Positions 1-7,748 of a stretch of DNA of 36,326 nucleotides are shown here, piece by piece. Location of the stretch: IMG/VR virus record IMGVR_UViG_3300032296_000353, positions 1-36,326 of that record. One strand, 5' to 3'. Within the stretch, counting starts at the first letter, position 1; each line of letters begins with the position of its first letter. This DNA comes from a virus. The position numbers and the translations under genes are program-made. The notes below the pieces were generated by a model. It ran no database searches. It saw only the letters and a program-made list of their open reading frames with translations, and had not been told where the DNA came from.

Positions 1-123
1 GTTATTGCGTCCTAATGCTAAATGGGAAATATCTAATACGATGTTTACACGTTGGGATGATCCTAGACCATGCCCTAGTTGGGATGAGGTAGTTTGGGTA
101 ATGGATAAGATTCGTGAGTTTGA
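1..123. repeat. Terminal direct repeat, copy 1 (circular overlap)
   Basis: These 123 bases are identical to the last 123 bases of the window (36204-36326). The match is bounded only by the two ends of the sequence. An open gene reads straight through the join in frame, so this is the overlap of a circular or circularly permuted assembly, giving a unique length of 36,203 bp. It could also be a genuine terminal redundancy, but 123 bp inside a gene makes an assembly overlap more likely. Confidence 0.95.
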
Positions 124-208
124 GGACAGTATTCCTACGATATGGCTTGATGAAGATTTAAAGCGTATGCAGGGTGAAGTTGAAGAATTTGAAAAGGCGG
201 TTGCGTGA
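1..208 (+). CDS. Tail-fibre-associated small protein, 3' part (gene spans the circle junction)
   Basis: This is the downstream part of a gene that begins with ATG at 36157 and crosses the artificial ends of the window. Joined, it encodes 84 residues. The body holds a basic-aromatic stretch (RPNAKWEIS, TMFTRWDD) followed by SWDEVVWVMDKIREFE and an acidic helical tail. Short proteins of this style (XkdW-like) often follow phage tail fibre genes, and this one directly follows the glycine-rich adhesin. A role in fibre assembly or attachment is inference from position. Its TGA stop overlaps the GTG start of the next gene (GTGA at 205-208). The TTG at position 5 is not the true start, because the frame is open upstream across the junction. 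Confidence 0.85.
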   Translation, partial: LLRPNAKWEISNTMFTRWDDPRPCPSWDEVVWVMDKIREFEDSIPTIWLDEDLKRMQGEVEEFEKAVA

Positions 209-813
209 ATATAAATAACCTATTCCCGACTCCAGTTGCATTTTTCAAATTTGGTCGTGATTTAACTGAGACTGAGCTAGAGTTTATTAAAGGTCAAGAT
301 CATTACGCTAACGAAGGTAATACGACTAGCAAAGACAGAAAGATACTAAAGAATAAAGAACTGACAGAGATACGTGAGTTTATTGAAGATTCAATGTTGG
401 AATACTTTAAAGCAATACACGCTCCTAAGTTTGATGTGAGTTTATATTTAACGCAAAGTTGGGCTAACTATACGCAAGCTGGTCAGTACCACCATAAGCA
501 TGCGCATCCTAATAGCGTAGTGTCTGGTGTGTTTTATCCACAAGCTGATAGTAAAGTAGATAAGATTTACTTTTACAAAGATGGATACGAGCGTATTAAG
601 ATTCCTGCTGCTGAATACAATCCTTATAATTCTGAATCGTGGTGGTTTGAGGTTGGTGCTGGTGACTTGATTCTATTCCCATCGCATCTAACGCACATGG
701 TACAGACTAAAGAAGATGACAATACACGCATTAGCATAGCGTTTAATACGTTTCTAAAAGGTTATATAGGCTCGGATGAAAGTCTGACAGGTTTGCATTT
801 AGGGGAAGAATAA
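205..813 (+). CDS. 2OG-Fe(II) oxygenase (2OG-FeII_Oxy_5-like)
   Basis: A 202-residue protein that matches the phage 2-oxoglutarate/Fe(II) dioxygenase pattern. A histidine-rich metal motif (HHKHAHPN, about residues 96-102) is followed by SGVFYP. A second metal-histidine region, LFPSHLTHMV, lies at about 158-167, and an arginine in DNTRISIAFN (about 175) would bind the 2OG carboxylate. The family hydroxylates proteins, nucleotides or small molecules using O2 and 2OG. The substrate here is unknown. It starts with GTG overlapping the upstream stop, with a purine-rich stretch at 193-200 as ribosome site, and it is translationally coupled to the next gene by TAATG at 811-815. Its place among tail genes suggests virion modification or a structural reuse of the fold; both are inference. 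Confidence 0.82.
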   Translation: MNINNLFPTPVAFFKFGRDLTETELEFIKGQDHYANEGNTTSKDRKILKNKELTEIREFIEDSMLEYFKAIHAPKFDVSLYLTQSWANYTQAGQYHHKHAHPNSVVSGVFYPQADSKVDKIYFYKDGYERIKIPAAEYNPYNSESWWFEVGAGDLILFPSHLTHMVQTKEDDNTRISIAFNTFLKGYIGSDESLTGLHLGEE

Positions 814-1172
814 TGGCGCATTATGCACAGCTTGATTCAAATAACGTAGTTACTCAGGTCATTGTTATTGATAACAAAGATACGGCTGATGCTAATGGCG
901 TAGAGAAAGAGTATATCGGTGCTGCGTTCTGTGAGCGTCTATTCGGTGGTACATGGAAGCAGACAAGTTATAACGGCAACTTACGTAAGAACTACGCTGG
1001 CATAGGTTACACATTTGACTCTACTAGAGATGCGTTTATTCCTCCTAAGCCGTATGCAAGTTGGACGTTAGATGCTAATGCTCAATGGCAGCCTCCCACG
1101 GCTATGCCTACTGATGGCAAAATGTACTCATGGAATGAGGAAACTACTTCGTGGATCGAAGTAAATGGCTAA
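813..1172 (+). CDS. Conserved phage tail-module protein, unknown function
   Basis: A 119-residue protein of a type common in aquatic phages next to tail genes. The N-terminus MAHYAQLDSNNVVTQVIVI resembles the start of many such proteins, followed by an aromatic-rich middle (WKQTSYNGNLRKNYAGIGY) and a Pro/Trp-rich C-terminus with ASWTLDANAQWQPP. The C-terminal half looks like the short Trp motif seen at the ends of fibre-associated proteins (W-x-L-D...W-x-P-P). It starts with ATG in a TAATG junction after a GGGGAAG ribosome site, and its last 8 bases overlap the next gene. A structural role is inferred from the neighbours. Confidence 0.7.
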   Translation: MAHYAQLDSNNVVTQVIVIDNKDTADANGVEKEYIGAAFCERLFGGTWKQTSYNGNLRKNYAGIGYTFDSTRDAFIPPKPYASWTLDANAQWQPPTAMPTDGKMYSWNEETTSWIEVNG

Positions 1173-1695
1173 TTACGTCGATTATGACTATTGGATACAA
1201 GGATATGGTCAAGGTGATTTAAGCCAGCCAGATCGCTATGTAGTTCAAGGTTATTGGGTAGATGGTTACGCAGAGTACGAAGATGAAACGTCAGTTGCGT
1301 CTATAACTGCTACTGCGACTGTTGTTGCTAATGCTATAAGAAATAGATTAGGCTCTGCTGCAATTACAGGCAATGCTCAATTAGAAATAAATATACAAGA
1401 TATTATAATTGGCAATGCTTCGATTACTGGTGAAGCAACAGTTACGGCTAACGGTGCATTTGTAACACTAGCAAACGCATCAATAACTGGTAATGCTGCT
1501 TTCTCTGCTTTAGGTGGTGTTATCTATGGTGGGATTGCTAGAGTTAATGGGACTGGTACACTAGAAATTATTAACGTATCTGGCTATGAGTGGGTTGATG
1601 TAATTCCTGAAGGTGATGATTGGACTGATGTAAGCCCTAATGCTAATACTTGGCAAACGGTATCTTCTGAATCAAATACATGGATTAGACAGTAA
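1165..1695 (+). CDS. Beta-repeat structural protein, unknown function
   Basis: A 176-residue protein. The N-terminus is Tyr/Asp-rich (DYDYWIQGYGQGD). The centre carries imperfect repeats built on (N)A-S/A-ITGNA/EA (about residues 67-112), typical of beta-strand repeats in phage fibre and decoration proteins. The C-terminus is a triple W-x-x-V repeat (YEWVDVIPEGDDWTDVSP, then NTWQTV and NTWIRQ), a motif seen at the ends of many phage structural proteins. It starts inside the previous gene and ends in a TAATG junction with the tail-hub gene, so it belongs to the same operon. The exact virion position is not known. Confidence 0.65.
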   Translation: MANYVDYDYWIQGYGQGDLSQPDRYVVQGYWVDGYAEYEDETSVASITATATVVANAIRNRLGSAAITGNAQLEINIQDIIIGNASITGEATVTANGAFVTLANASITGNAAFSALGGVIYGGIARVNGTGTLEIINVSGYEWVDVIPEGDDWTDVSPNANTWQTVSSESNTWIRQ

Positions 1696-3344
1696 TGGCA
1701 AAGCAAAAGATTATCTTTGGTGAGTGGCTACCAGATCAGCCGGGTGTAACTGGTGCGGTAACGGATGCTATTAATTGCTATCCTGTAACTAACGGATATG
1801 CTCCATTTAGGCAGGAAGCTGACTATTCGGCTAATGCAAATCAGGATTTGCTCATTACTTTTGCTGGTAAGTATGCAGGAGTTACCAACCTATTTGCGGC
1901 TGGTGCTACTCAGGTTTATAAGTACAACTCTAGCAGTACAGCGTTAGATTCTGTAAGCACTACTTATACGACCACAGAGTCATGGGATGTGACTCAGTTT
2001 GGCTCTAAGATGATTATTGCCAATGGAAAGAATAAGTTACAAGCCTACGATATGTCTGGTGGGTCATCGTTTGCAGATTTGGCTGCTGCTGCTCCTGTTA
2101 CTAAGTATGTAACAGTAGTACGTGACTTTGTTGTGGCTGCTGATGATGGTAGCGACAATAACAAGGTTTACTGGTCTGACATTAACGATGAAACTGACTG
2201 GACTCCGGGTGCTGCTAGTCAATCAGATACGCAGATTCTTCCTGATGGTGGAGATATTACAGGTCTAGCGGGTGGTGAGACTGGCTTAATCTTCATGGAA
2301 CGAGCTATCTATCGTATGACTTATGTAGGTTCTCCGTTTTTCTTCCAATTTGACGCTATTTCTCGCACATTAGGCTGCTCTACTAATGGTTCTATTGCTC
2401 AATTCGGTGGAATTACGTACTTTCTATCGGATGATGGCTTTTATGCGTGTGATGGACAGAGCACTAAGAGTATTGGTGCTGAAAAAGTAAATCGTTGGTT
2501 CTTTGATAACGCTATTCCTAGTGAAATACGTATATCGATGAGTGCTACGGTTGATCCAGTACGTAAATTAATTGCATGGAACTTTAAAAATACGTTTGGT
2601 AGTCGTTATTTGCTGATGTATTCCATTGATTTAGGTCGTTGGAGCTATGCAGAGACTACTGCTACGTCAGTTGCGTATGGTTTAACTCCTAGTGCTACGT
2701 TAGAGCAGCTTGATATTTACTTTCTTGATGCTACAAGAACTGGAACGTACACACAAAGTGGGAATACTGTTACTGTTAATGTAACAGATCATGGATTAGA
2801 GACTAATGGTCAAATGAGGTTTGATGCAACGTCTGGTGCTGGCGTAGATGGAACATTTGCAGTAACTAGAGTTAATGCTAATTCGTTCACATTCCAAGCG
2901 GCTGCAAGTGCGACTATAACCAGTTCAAACTGCACAATAACATTTCCTAATCTTGATGTTACGTCAGAAGATATACCGTTAGATTCTCGTGTTTGGGCTG
3001 GTGGAATACTTATCTTTATGGGTGTTACAGGACAAAAGATTATCTCTTTTTCTGGTCAGTTTAAGTCTGCTGCTATAACGTCAGGTGATATAGATGTGGG
3101 TAGGTCTGTTATCACATTTGCTAGACCAGTCATTGACAATGGAACTGGTACTGTATCGGTGGCTAGTAGAGAACTGCTAGAAGATGGTATTTCGTTTAGT
3201 TCACCAGTAGCGGCTAATAGTGAAGGTGGAGTTCCTTTACGGTCTGCTGGTCGTTATCATAGGATTAAGATGAGTCCTACTAGTACGTCATGGAAAACGG
3301 CAGTAGCGACTGAAATAGAGATTGTTGGACAGGGTGCTCGATGA
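1695..3344 (+). CDS. Tail hub / nozzle-like protein (P22 gp10-type) with inserted beta domain
   Basis: A 549-residue protein whose N-terminal two-thirds read like the beta-propeller tail accessory proteins of P22-like phages: repeated blades such as YWSDINDETDW (about 154-166) and FMERAIYRMTYVGSPF (about 199-214), then FLSDDGFYACDG (about 242-253). About residues 345-415 form a separate unit (GTYTQSGNTVTVNVTDHGL ... DGTFAVTRV ... FTFQAA) that matches a small beta domain widely scattered in phage structural proteins, inserted in a loop before the frame resumes. In P22 this protein class closes the portal channel and joins it to the tail. The start is a TAATG junction. The propeller call is by pattern only. 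Confidence 0.65.
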   Translation: MAKQKIIFGEWLPDQPGVTGAVTDAINCYPVTNGYAPFRQEADYSANANQDLLITFAGKYAGVTNLFAAGATQVYKYNSSSTALDSVSTTYTTTESWDVTQFGSKMIIANGKNKLQAYDMSGGSSFADLAAAAPVTKYVTVVRDFVVAADDGSDNNKVYWSDINDETDWTPGAASQSDTQILPDGGDITGLAGGETGLIFMERAIYRMTYVGSPFFFQFDAISRTLGCSTNGSIAQFGGITYFLSDDGFYACDGQSTKSIGAEKVNRWFFDNAIPSEIRISMSATVDPVRKLIAWNFKNTFGSRYLLMYSIDLGRWSYAETTATSVAYGLTPSATLEQLDIYFLDATRTGTYTQSGNTVTVNVTDHGLETNGQMRFDATSGAGVDGTFAVTRVNANSFTFQAAASATITSSNCTITFPNLDVTSEDIPLDSRVWAGGILIFMGVTGQKIISFSGQFKSAAITSGDIDVGRSVITFARPVIDNGTGTVSVASRELLEDGISFSSPVAANSEGGVPLRSAGRYHRIKMSPTSTSWKTAVATEIEIVGQGAR

Positions 3345-4123
3345 CTCAGTTTCGCTCATTACCTATTGCTGGTGCTGATGTTCGTTCTGTGGCTGATGTT
3401 GTTAGAGGTCTTATGGACGGTAAATCTAACAATACTGGCTCCATTACACTAGCGACAGGAAACGCTACTACGACTACGTTATACGACGAGCGTATAGGCT
3501 ACGACAGCCTTATTTTCTTGGTTCCTATATCTGCTGCTGCTAATGCTGATTCAATGCCTTATGGAGCGTTTCAGAGCCTTGCAGACCAGACTGTAACGGC
3601 TAATACAGCCACAGCGATGACGTTGGATACTACTGACTATACTAACGGAGTGTATTTATCCAATAGTTCTCGGATGAATGTTAGGAATACTGGAATTTAT
3701 AACCTGCAATGGTCAGGTCAGTTTGTTAATAATGATTCACAGTTGCATGATGTTAGCGTTTGGCTAAGAAAGAACGGAACAAACATTGTAGGCTCAACAG
3801 GCTTTATATCGGTTCCTAATAGTCATGGTGGAGTTAATGGGCATACTATTGCAGGGTGGAACTATTTCTTAGAACTAGCTGCTAACGATTATATTGAGAT
3901 TTATTGGTCAGCTACTAATGCATCTATTAGCCTACAGCATTTTGATGCTCAGACCAGTCCGACTAGACCGAGTACAGCATCACTTATTACGACGATGAAT
4001 TATATTTCTCCTAACGCTTCAACTAATATATATGTATCTAATAGAGCGCAAGGAAGTGCTACTTTGAATCATTGGGCTAATAGTACGGCAGATAAAACGT
4101 ATGGTTATATTGTGGTGGGCTAA
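3341..4123 (+). CDS. C1q/TNF-like jelly-roll virion protein
   Basis: A 260-residue protein. The C-terminal half has the look of a C1q-like jelly roll: SRMNVRNTGIYNLQWSGQF (about 110-128), VSVWLRKNGTNIV (about 138-150), then NYFLELAANDYIEIYWSAT (about 174-192). Such domains occur in phage tail tips and head decoration proteins, where they trimerise and may bind sugars. The N-terminal part is Thr/Ala-rich with LATGNATTTTLYDERIG. It starts in an ATGA overlap with the hub gene and ends in TAATG with the next gene. Its position directly after the hub suggests a tail component. The ligand is unknown. Confidence 0.6.
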   Translation: MTQFRSLPIAGADVRSVADVVRGLMDGKSNNTGSITLATGNATTTTLYDERIGYDSLIFLVPISAAANADSMPYGAFQSLADQTVTANTATAMTLDTTDYTNGVYLSNSSRMNVRNTGIYNLQWSGQFVNNDSQLHDVSVWLRKNGTNIVGSTGFISVPNSHGGVNGHTIAGWNYFLELAANDYIEIYWSATNASISLQHFDAQTSPTRPSTASLITTMNYISPNASTNIYVSNRAQGSATLNHWANSTADKTYGYIVVG

Positions 4124-4521
4124 TGGAGTATAGATATATTGCTCCACAGGAACTACGTAATTGGTGGTCTAGCGTTAAGTTAGGCTTAGAGAAAATTAAA
4201 AGTAGGAGTCCAGAAAACTGGATAGTTGAAGATGTATATACGGACTGTTTCAATCAAAAGAGTCTGTTATTTGTGCTGATAGAGAACAACCATTACGCTG
4301 GATTCTTTGTTTTACAGCCACAAGGCGAAACAATGCATTTATGGGCTGCTTATTCGTTAGAAAATAGTTATGATGTTGTCGAAAATGCCTTAAAATACAT
4401 AAAGGGCATGGCTGCTGAAGCTAACGTCAAATACATAACATTTTCTAGCCATAGGCGAGGTTGGGCTAAAAGGGCGGCTAGTTATGGATTCCGTCCGAAA
4501 CAATGGATTTGTGAGGTGTAA
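4123..4521 (+). CDS. GNAT-like protein, possible internal virion/ejection component
   Basis: A 132-residue protein with the layout of a small GNAT fold: strands around WIVEDVYTDCF and SLLFVLIENNHYAGFFVL, then a helix and strand (VKYITFSSH), and a C-terminal RGWAKRAASYGFRPK that resembles the end of GNAT proteins where a helix and Tyr precede the last strand. T7-type phages carry a protein of similar size and appearance (internal virion protein gp13) just before the ejection proteins. A clear acetyl-CoA P-loop (Q/RxxGxG/A) is not visible, so catalytic activity is doubtful. Its neighbours downstream are the probable ejection proteins. Confidence 0.55.
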   Translation: MEYRYIAPQELRNWWSSVKLGLEKIKSRSPENWIVEDVYTDCFNQKSLLFVLIENNHYAGFFVLQPQGETMHLWAAYSLENSYDVVENALKYIKGMAAEANVKYITFSSHRRGWAKRAASYGFRPKQWICEV

Positions 4522-4523
4522 TT

Positions 4524-5258
4524 ATGGGTGGTGGCGGCGGTAGTCAAAAAAGTACAACAACGACGAGTATTGATCCTCGTATAGCTCCGTATGTTGAATT
4601 TGCCTTAAAAGAAGGTCAGCGACTTTATCAAGGTGCTGGTCCTAAATTCTTTGAAGGGCAGAACTATGTCTCTCCTTCAGAGGCTACTCAACAATCGCTT
4701 CAAATGGCTAGGGAACGTGCTCTAGGCGGTTCTCCACTCATTAAGGCTGCACAACAAGAGACACTAGATACAATCGCAGGACGAGGCGTTAATCCATTCC
4801 TAGCGGGTGCTTTAGAGCAGACGAATCGATTAGCTGGTGAGCAGTACAACAAAAACATTCAAGGTTTACAGTCTCAGGCTTCCTCTGCTGGTCGTTATGG
4901 CTCTAGTGCTATGGGTCAACAAGCAGGTCAGGCTCAGGACATCTTTGCTCGTGCTTTAGCGGAACAAGGCGGTCAGTTGGCTTATGGTTCTGCTGAGGCT
5001 GAACGTGCTCGTCAAATGGCTGCGGTTAATGCTGCCCCCGGAATGGCTAATGCTGATTACTTTGATATTAATCAGTTATTGAAAGTTGGTCAGGCTGGTG
5101 AAAGCTACGATTTATCTAAATTGCAAGCTGATATGAATCGCTTTAACTACGAGCAGAACTTGCCACAAATGAAACTAAGCAATTATGCGAATCTGTTTTC
5201 TAATGTTCCTCAAGGAAGTCAGACTACGCAGACTGCTACGCCGACAGGAGGCAAATAA
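4524..5258 (+). CDS. Internal virion / ejection protein candidate
   Basis: A 244-residue protein starting MGGGGGSQKSTTTTS, a poly-Gly/Ser/Thr head common in podovirus internal proteins. The body is rich in Gln, Ala and Gly (for example GLQSQASSAGRYGSSAMGQQAGQAQDIFARAL, here given only by its position, about residues 111-142) and is predicted helical. The C-terminus has NRFNYEQNLPQMKLSNYANLF (about 203-223). Proteins of this shape sit next to the ejection set in many podoviruses. No enzymatic motif is visible. It begins 2 bp after the previous stop and ends in TAATG. Confidence 0.55.
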   Translation: MGGGGGSQKSTTTTSIDPRIAPYVEFALKEGQRLYQGAGPKFFEGQNYVSPSEATQQSLQMARERALGGSPLIKAAQQETLDTIAGRGVNPFLAGALEQTNRLAGEQYNKNIQGLQSQASSAGRYGSSAMGQQAGQAQDIFARALAEQGGQLAYGSAEAERARQMAAVNAAPGMANADYFDINQLLKVGQAGESYDLSKLQADMNRFNYEQNLPQMKLSNYANLFSNVPQGSQTTQTATPTGGK

Positions 5259-5740
5259 TGGGTGAGCCAGTTACTACAGGAATAATGATCGGTGCTGCTT
5301 TAGGTGGTGGCGGTGCTGCACTTAAAGGTCAAGACCCACTTAAAGGTGCATTAATTGGTGGCGCTACTGGTGGTATTGGTGGCGGGTTTGCTGGTGGATT
5401 TGGCGCTGCTGCTAATCCTGCTAATGCTGCGCTTATTGCTCAACAACCTGCTGCTAGTATGGGAGCAATTAATTTATCTTCTCCTACCTTTATGCAACAA
5501 CTTACTGGTGGTGCGATGGGGGTTAAAGATGCTTTAGGTGGTGCTAATGCGTTTATGAGAGCAAATCCTACGACTTCACAGATTGGATTTGGTTTAGCTC
5601 AACAAGCATTTCAGCCAGACCAGCCTATGCCATACGCTCCACAAGGTCAGATTCAACGTGGTCCTATTAATCAAGTAGATTATCAGAGCCTATTGAACCC
5701 ACAAGGTCAGTATGTTCAACAACCAATTTCTTTGCTATAG
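5258..5740 (+). CDS. Glycine-zipper membrane-active protein, probable ejection component
   Basis: A 160-residue protein. Residues 5-55 form a strongly hydrophobic Gly/Ala zipper (GIMIGAALGGGGAAL, then KGALIGGATGGIGGGFAGG), the kind of segment used by phage ejection proteins to enter or span the host membrane. The rest is Gln/Pro-rich and apparently disordered. It lies between other ejection candidates in one operon, coupled by TAATG upstream and with a 7-bp gap downstream. The membrane-pore role is inference from composition and neighbours. Confidence 0.55.
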   Translation: MGEPVTTGIMIGAALGGGGAALKGQDPLKGALIGGATGGIGGGFAGGFGAAANPANAALIAQQPAASMGAINLSSPTFMQQLTGGAMGVKDALGGANAFMRANPTTSQIGFGLAQQAFQPDQPMPYAPQGQIQRGPINQVDYQSLLNPQGQYVQQPISLL

Positions 5741-5747
5741 GTGAAAT

Positions 5748-7748
5748 ATGGTAATTTCTGATTATTTAAGTTACTTAAACCCAGCGAATCTTAATGTATT
5801 CGGCATAGAAAACTCTGCGTATTCTGGTCTTTTAGAACCACAAGATGCGGCTGCATTATCTAAACGATCTAACATTGCTGGTTTATTAGGAACTGCTGCG
5901 GCTATTGCTCAAGGCATGGGTTCACAAGGTCCTAGACGTTCTGCTACACAAAATATATTGAGTGCATTAGGTACTGGTTATGGTGCTGCTGGACAAGCGT
6001 ATCAAGGCGGTATTGAGCAAATGGTTAATGCTCAGAAGTTAGCTCAAATGAAGTTGCAAATGCAGCAAAATACAGCTACGCAAGCAGCTATCAATAAATT
6101 GAGATTAGACCCTAATATTGATGAAACTACAAAAACAGCTTTGCTTGTTGACCCAACAGGAACTATTAAAAATCTTTCTGAGATGCAGCAATTTAGGAAG
6201 TTGCGTGAACAATATTTGCCACCGCCTCCTGCGGCGGCTCCTACTGTCCCCGGACAAATTGAAGGTCAAGTATTACAAGAACAATCGGCTGCTGGTAAGT
6301 CAGAAATTTCTCAACTTGAAACAATGAGAAATGGATTTTTGGCTGATGCTCAAACTTATGCAGTTTTAAGAGACTCTGTTAAATCAAAAGCAGCATTGGA
6401 AAGTGCTGATAAGATTCTTGAGCGTCAACAACAATTGATAGCTTCTGATATTGATATTAAAGACAGAATTAAAAATGCTCCACCGGGATTTGTGCAGCAG
6501 TATGAAACTGTTTCAAAAATTAAAGAAACTTTAAAACCAAAAGATTATCTTGATGCTATTCAAAAAATTGACCAAGCTGTATTAGAGTCTCGTAAACAGT
6601 ATCGCTATGATGGTATTACTGGTCAATACGCATACAATAAATATGGAACAATGGATGCAAGTCAATTAAATCCAGATGAAAGACAAGATGTATTAGCATT
6701 TGCTAATGCTCCTAATCAGGCAGATATATTAAGTAATCTCATATCCTCAAAACGATTGCAAGCTGAACGTGGTGTAGGTGTCTCAATGCCTAAATCTCGT
6801 GAGGAATTCTTAAGAAGTCAGCCTACGACTGCTCTTGTCGTTCCTACTGCTCCTGTTGTTGAAGGGCAAACTGCACCACGTATTAGAGGATCGTTAGAGC
6901 CAATGGTAGATGCTCCTGCTCCTATGGTTGCTCCAGAATTGCAACGTGCTGCTGAAGTTCCTGTTGTCCAACCACAAGCAGTTCAGCCACCAGTAGTAGC
7001 ACCAACTATTAGACAGCCACAGGTTCAGCCACAAGCGGTTGCTCCTACTATTAGGCAACCACAAGCTATTGCTCCTAGTGTTCAGACACAAGCTCAACCT
7101 GCACCACCTAAAGCTAAACCATTAGTTGATATTGGTAAAACTGTTCCATTAATTAAACAACCAGATATAAAAGTTCCATTAGCTACAAAACAAAAGTTAT
7201 TAGAGCAGCAAAATGGTGCAACTTCAGCGACTTCTTATGCTCTTACAAATATTAAAGATGCGAGAGATGTTGCTAAAAGTTTGTTAGATAACCCTATGTA
7301 TATAAAAGCATTATCTGGCGCATTTGCTCCTAAGTTAAGTGAATACCCTATTGGTCCTGCTTATGATGCTAAACAAATACTAGATAACTTGCTTGGTCGT
7401 TCATTTATTACTGAAATAGCAGAGATGAGGGCTAATAGTCCTACTGGCGGCGCTGTTGGTAATGTTGCTGTTGCTGAAATGGAAGCACTTTCAAAGATTA
7501 GAGGTGCGTTAAAAGTTGGTATGTCAGAAAAAGAACTAAAAAACCAATTACAAACGTATATTAATAATTCTGATCGTGCATTACGTGGGATACCAAAAAG
7601 ATACGCAGAGATTTATGGTTATGACGGTCAATTTGACGATATTTTGACAGGTACTGTTATTCCTCAAGGTAATAATCAGCCAGTTGACCCAATAACACAA
7701 GAACTACAGCGTAGGAAACAAGCAGCTAAAAAAGGGAATAAGCCATGA
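5748..7748 (+). CDS. Large internal virion (ejection) protein with Pro/Gln-repeat linker
   Basis: A 666-residue protein with three visible parts. The N-terminal 120 residues have short Gly/Ala segments (SNIAGLLGTAAAIAQGMG). Residues about 125-345 are helical and charged with coiled-coil character. A linker (about 370-470) is made of Pro, Gln, Val and Ala with the repeat APTIRQPQ present twice. The C-terminal 190 residues form another helical domain ending in QRRKQAAKKGNKP. No enzyme motif is seen. The size, domain style and place just before a second glycine-zipper protein fit a podovirus ejection protein, but there is no diagnostic family motif. Confidence 0.6.
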   Translation: MVISDYLSYLNPANLNVFGIENSAYSGLLEPQDAAALSKRSNIAGLLGTAAAIAQGMGSQGPRRSATQNILSALGTGYGAAGQAYQGGIEQMVNAQKLAQMKLQMQQNTATQAAINKLRLDPNIDETTKTALLVDPTGTIKNLSEMQQFRKLREQYLPPPPAAAPTVPGQIEGQVLQEQSAAGKSEISQLETMRNGFLADAQTYAVLRDSVKSKAALESADKILERQQQLIASDIDIKDRIKNAPPGFVQQYETVSKIKETLKPKDYLDAIQKIDQAVLESRKQYRYDGITGQYAYNKYGTMDASQLNPDERQDVLAFANAPNQADILSNLISSKRLQAERGVGVSMPKSREEFLRSQPTTALVVPTAPVVEGQTAPRIRGSLEPMVDAPAPMVAPELQRAAEVPVVQPQAVQPPVVAPTIRQPQVQPQAVAPTIRQPQAIAPSVQTQAQPAPPKAKPLVDIGKTVPLIKQPDIKVPLATKQKLLEQQNGATSATSYALTNIKDARDVAKSLLDNPMYIKALSGAFAPKLSEYPIGPAYDAKQILDNLLGRSFITEIAEMRANSPTGGAVGNVAVAEMEALSKIRGALKVGMSEKELKNQLQTYINNSDRALRGIPKRYAEIYGYDGQFDDILTGTVIPQGNNQPVDPITQELQRRKQAAKKGNKP

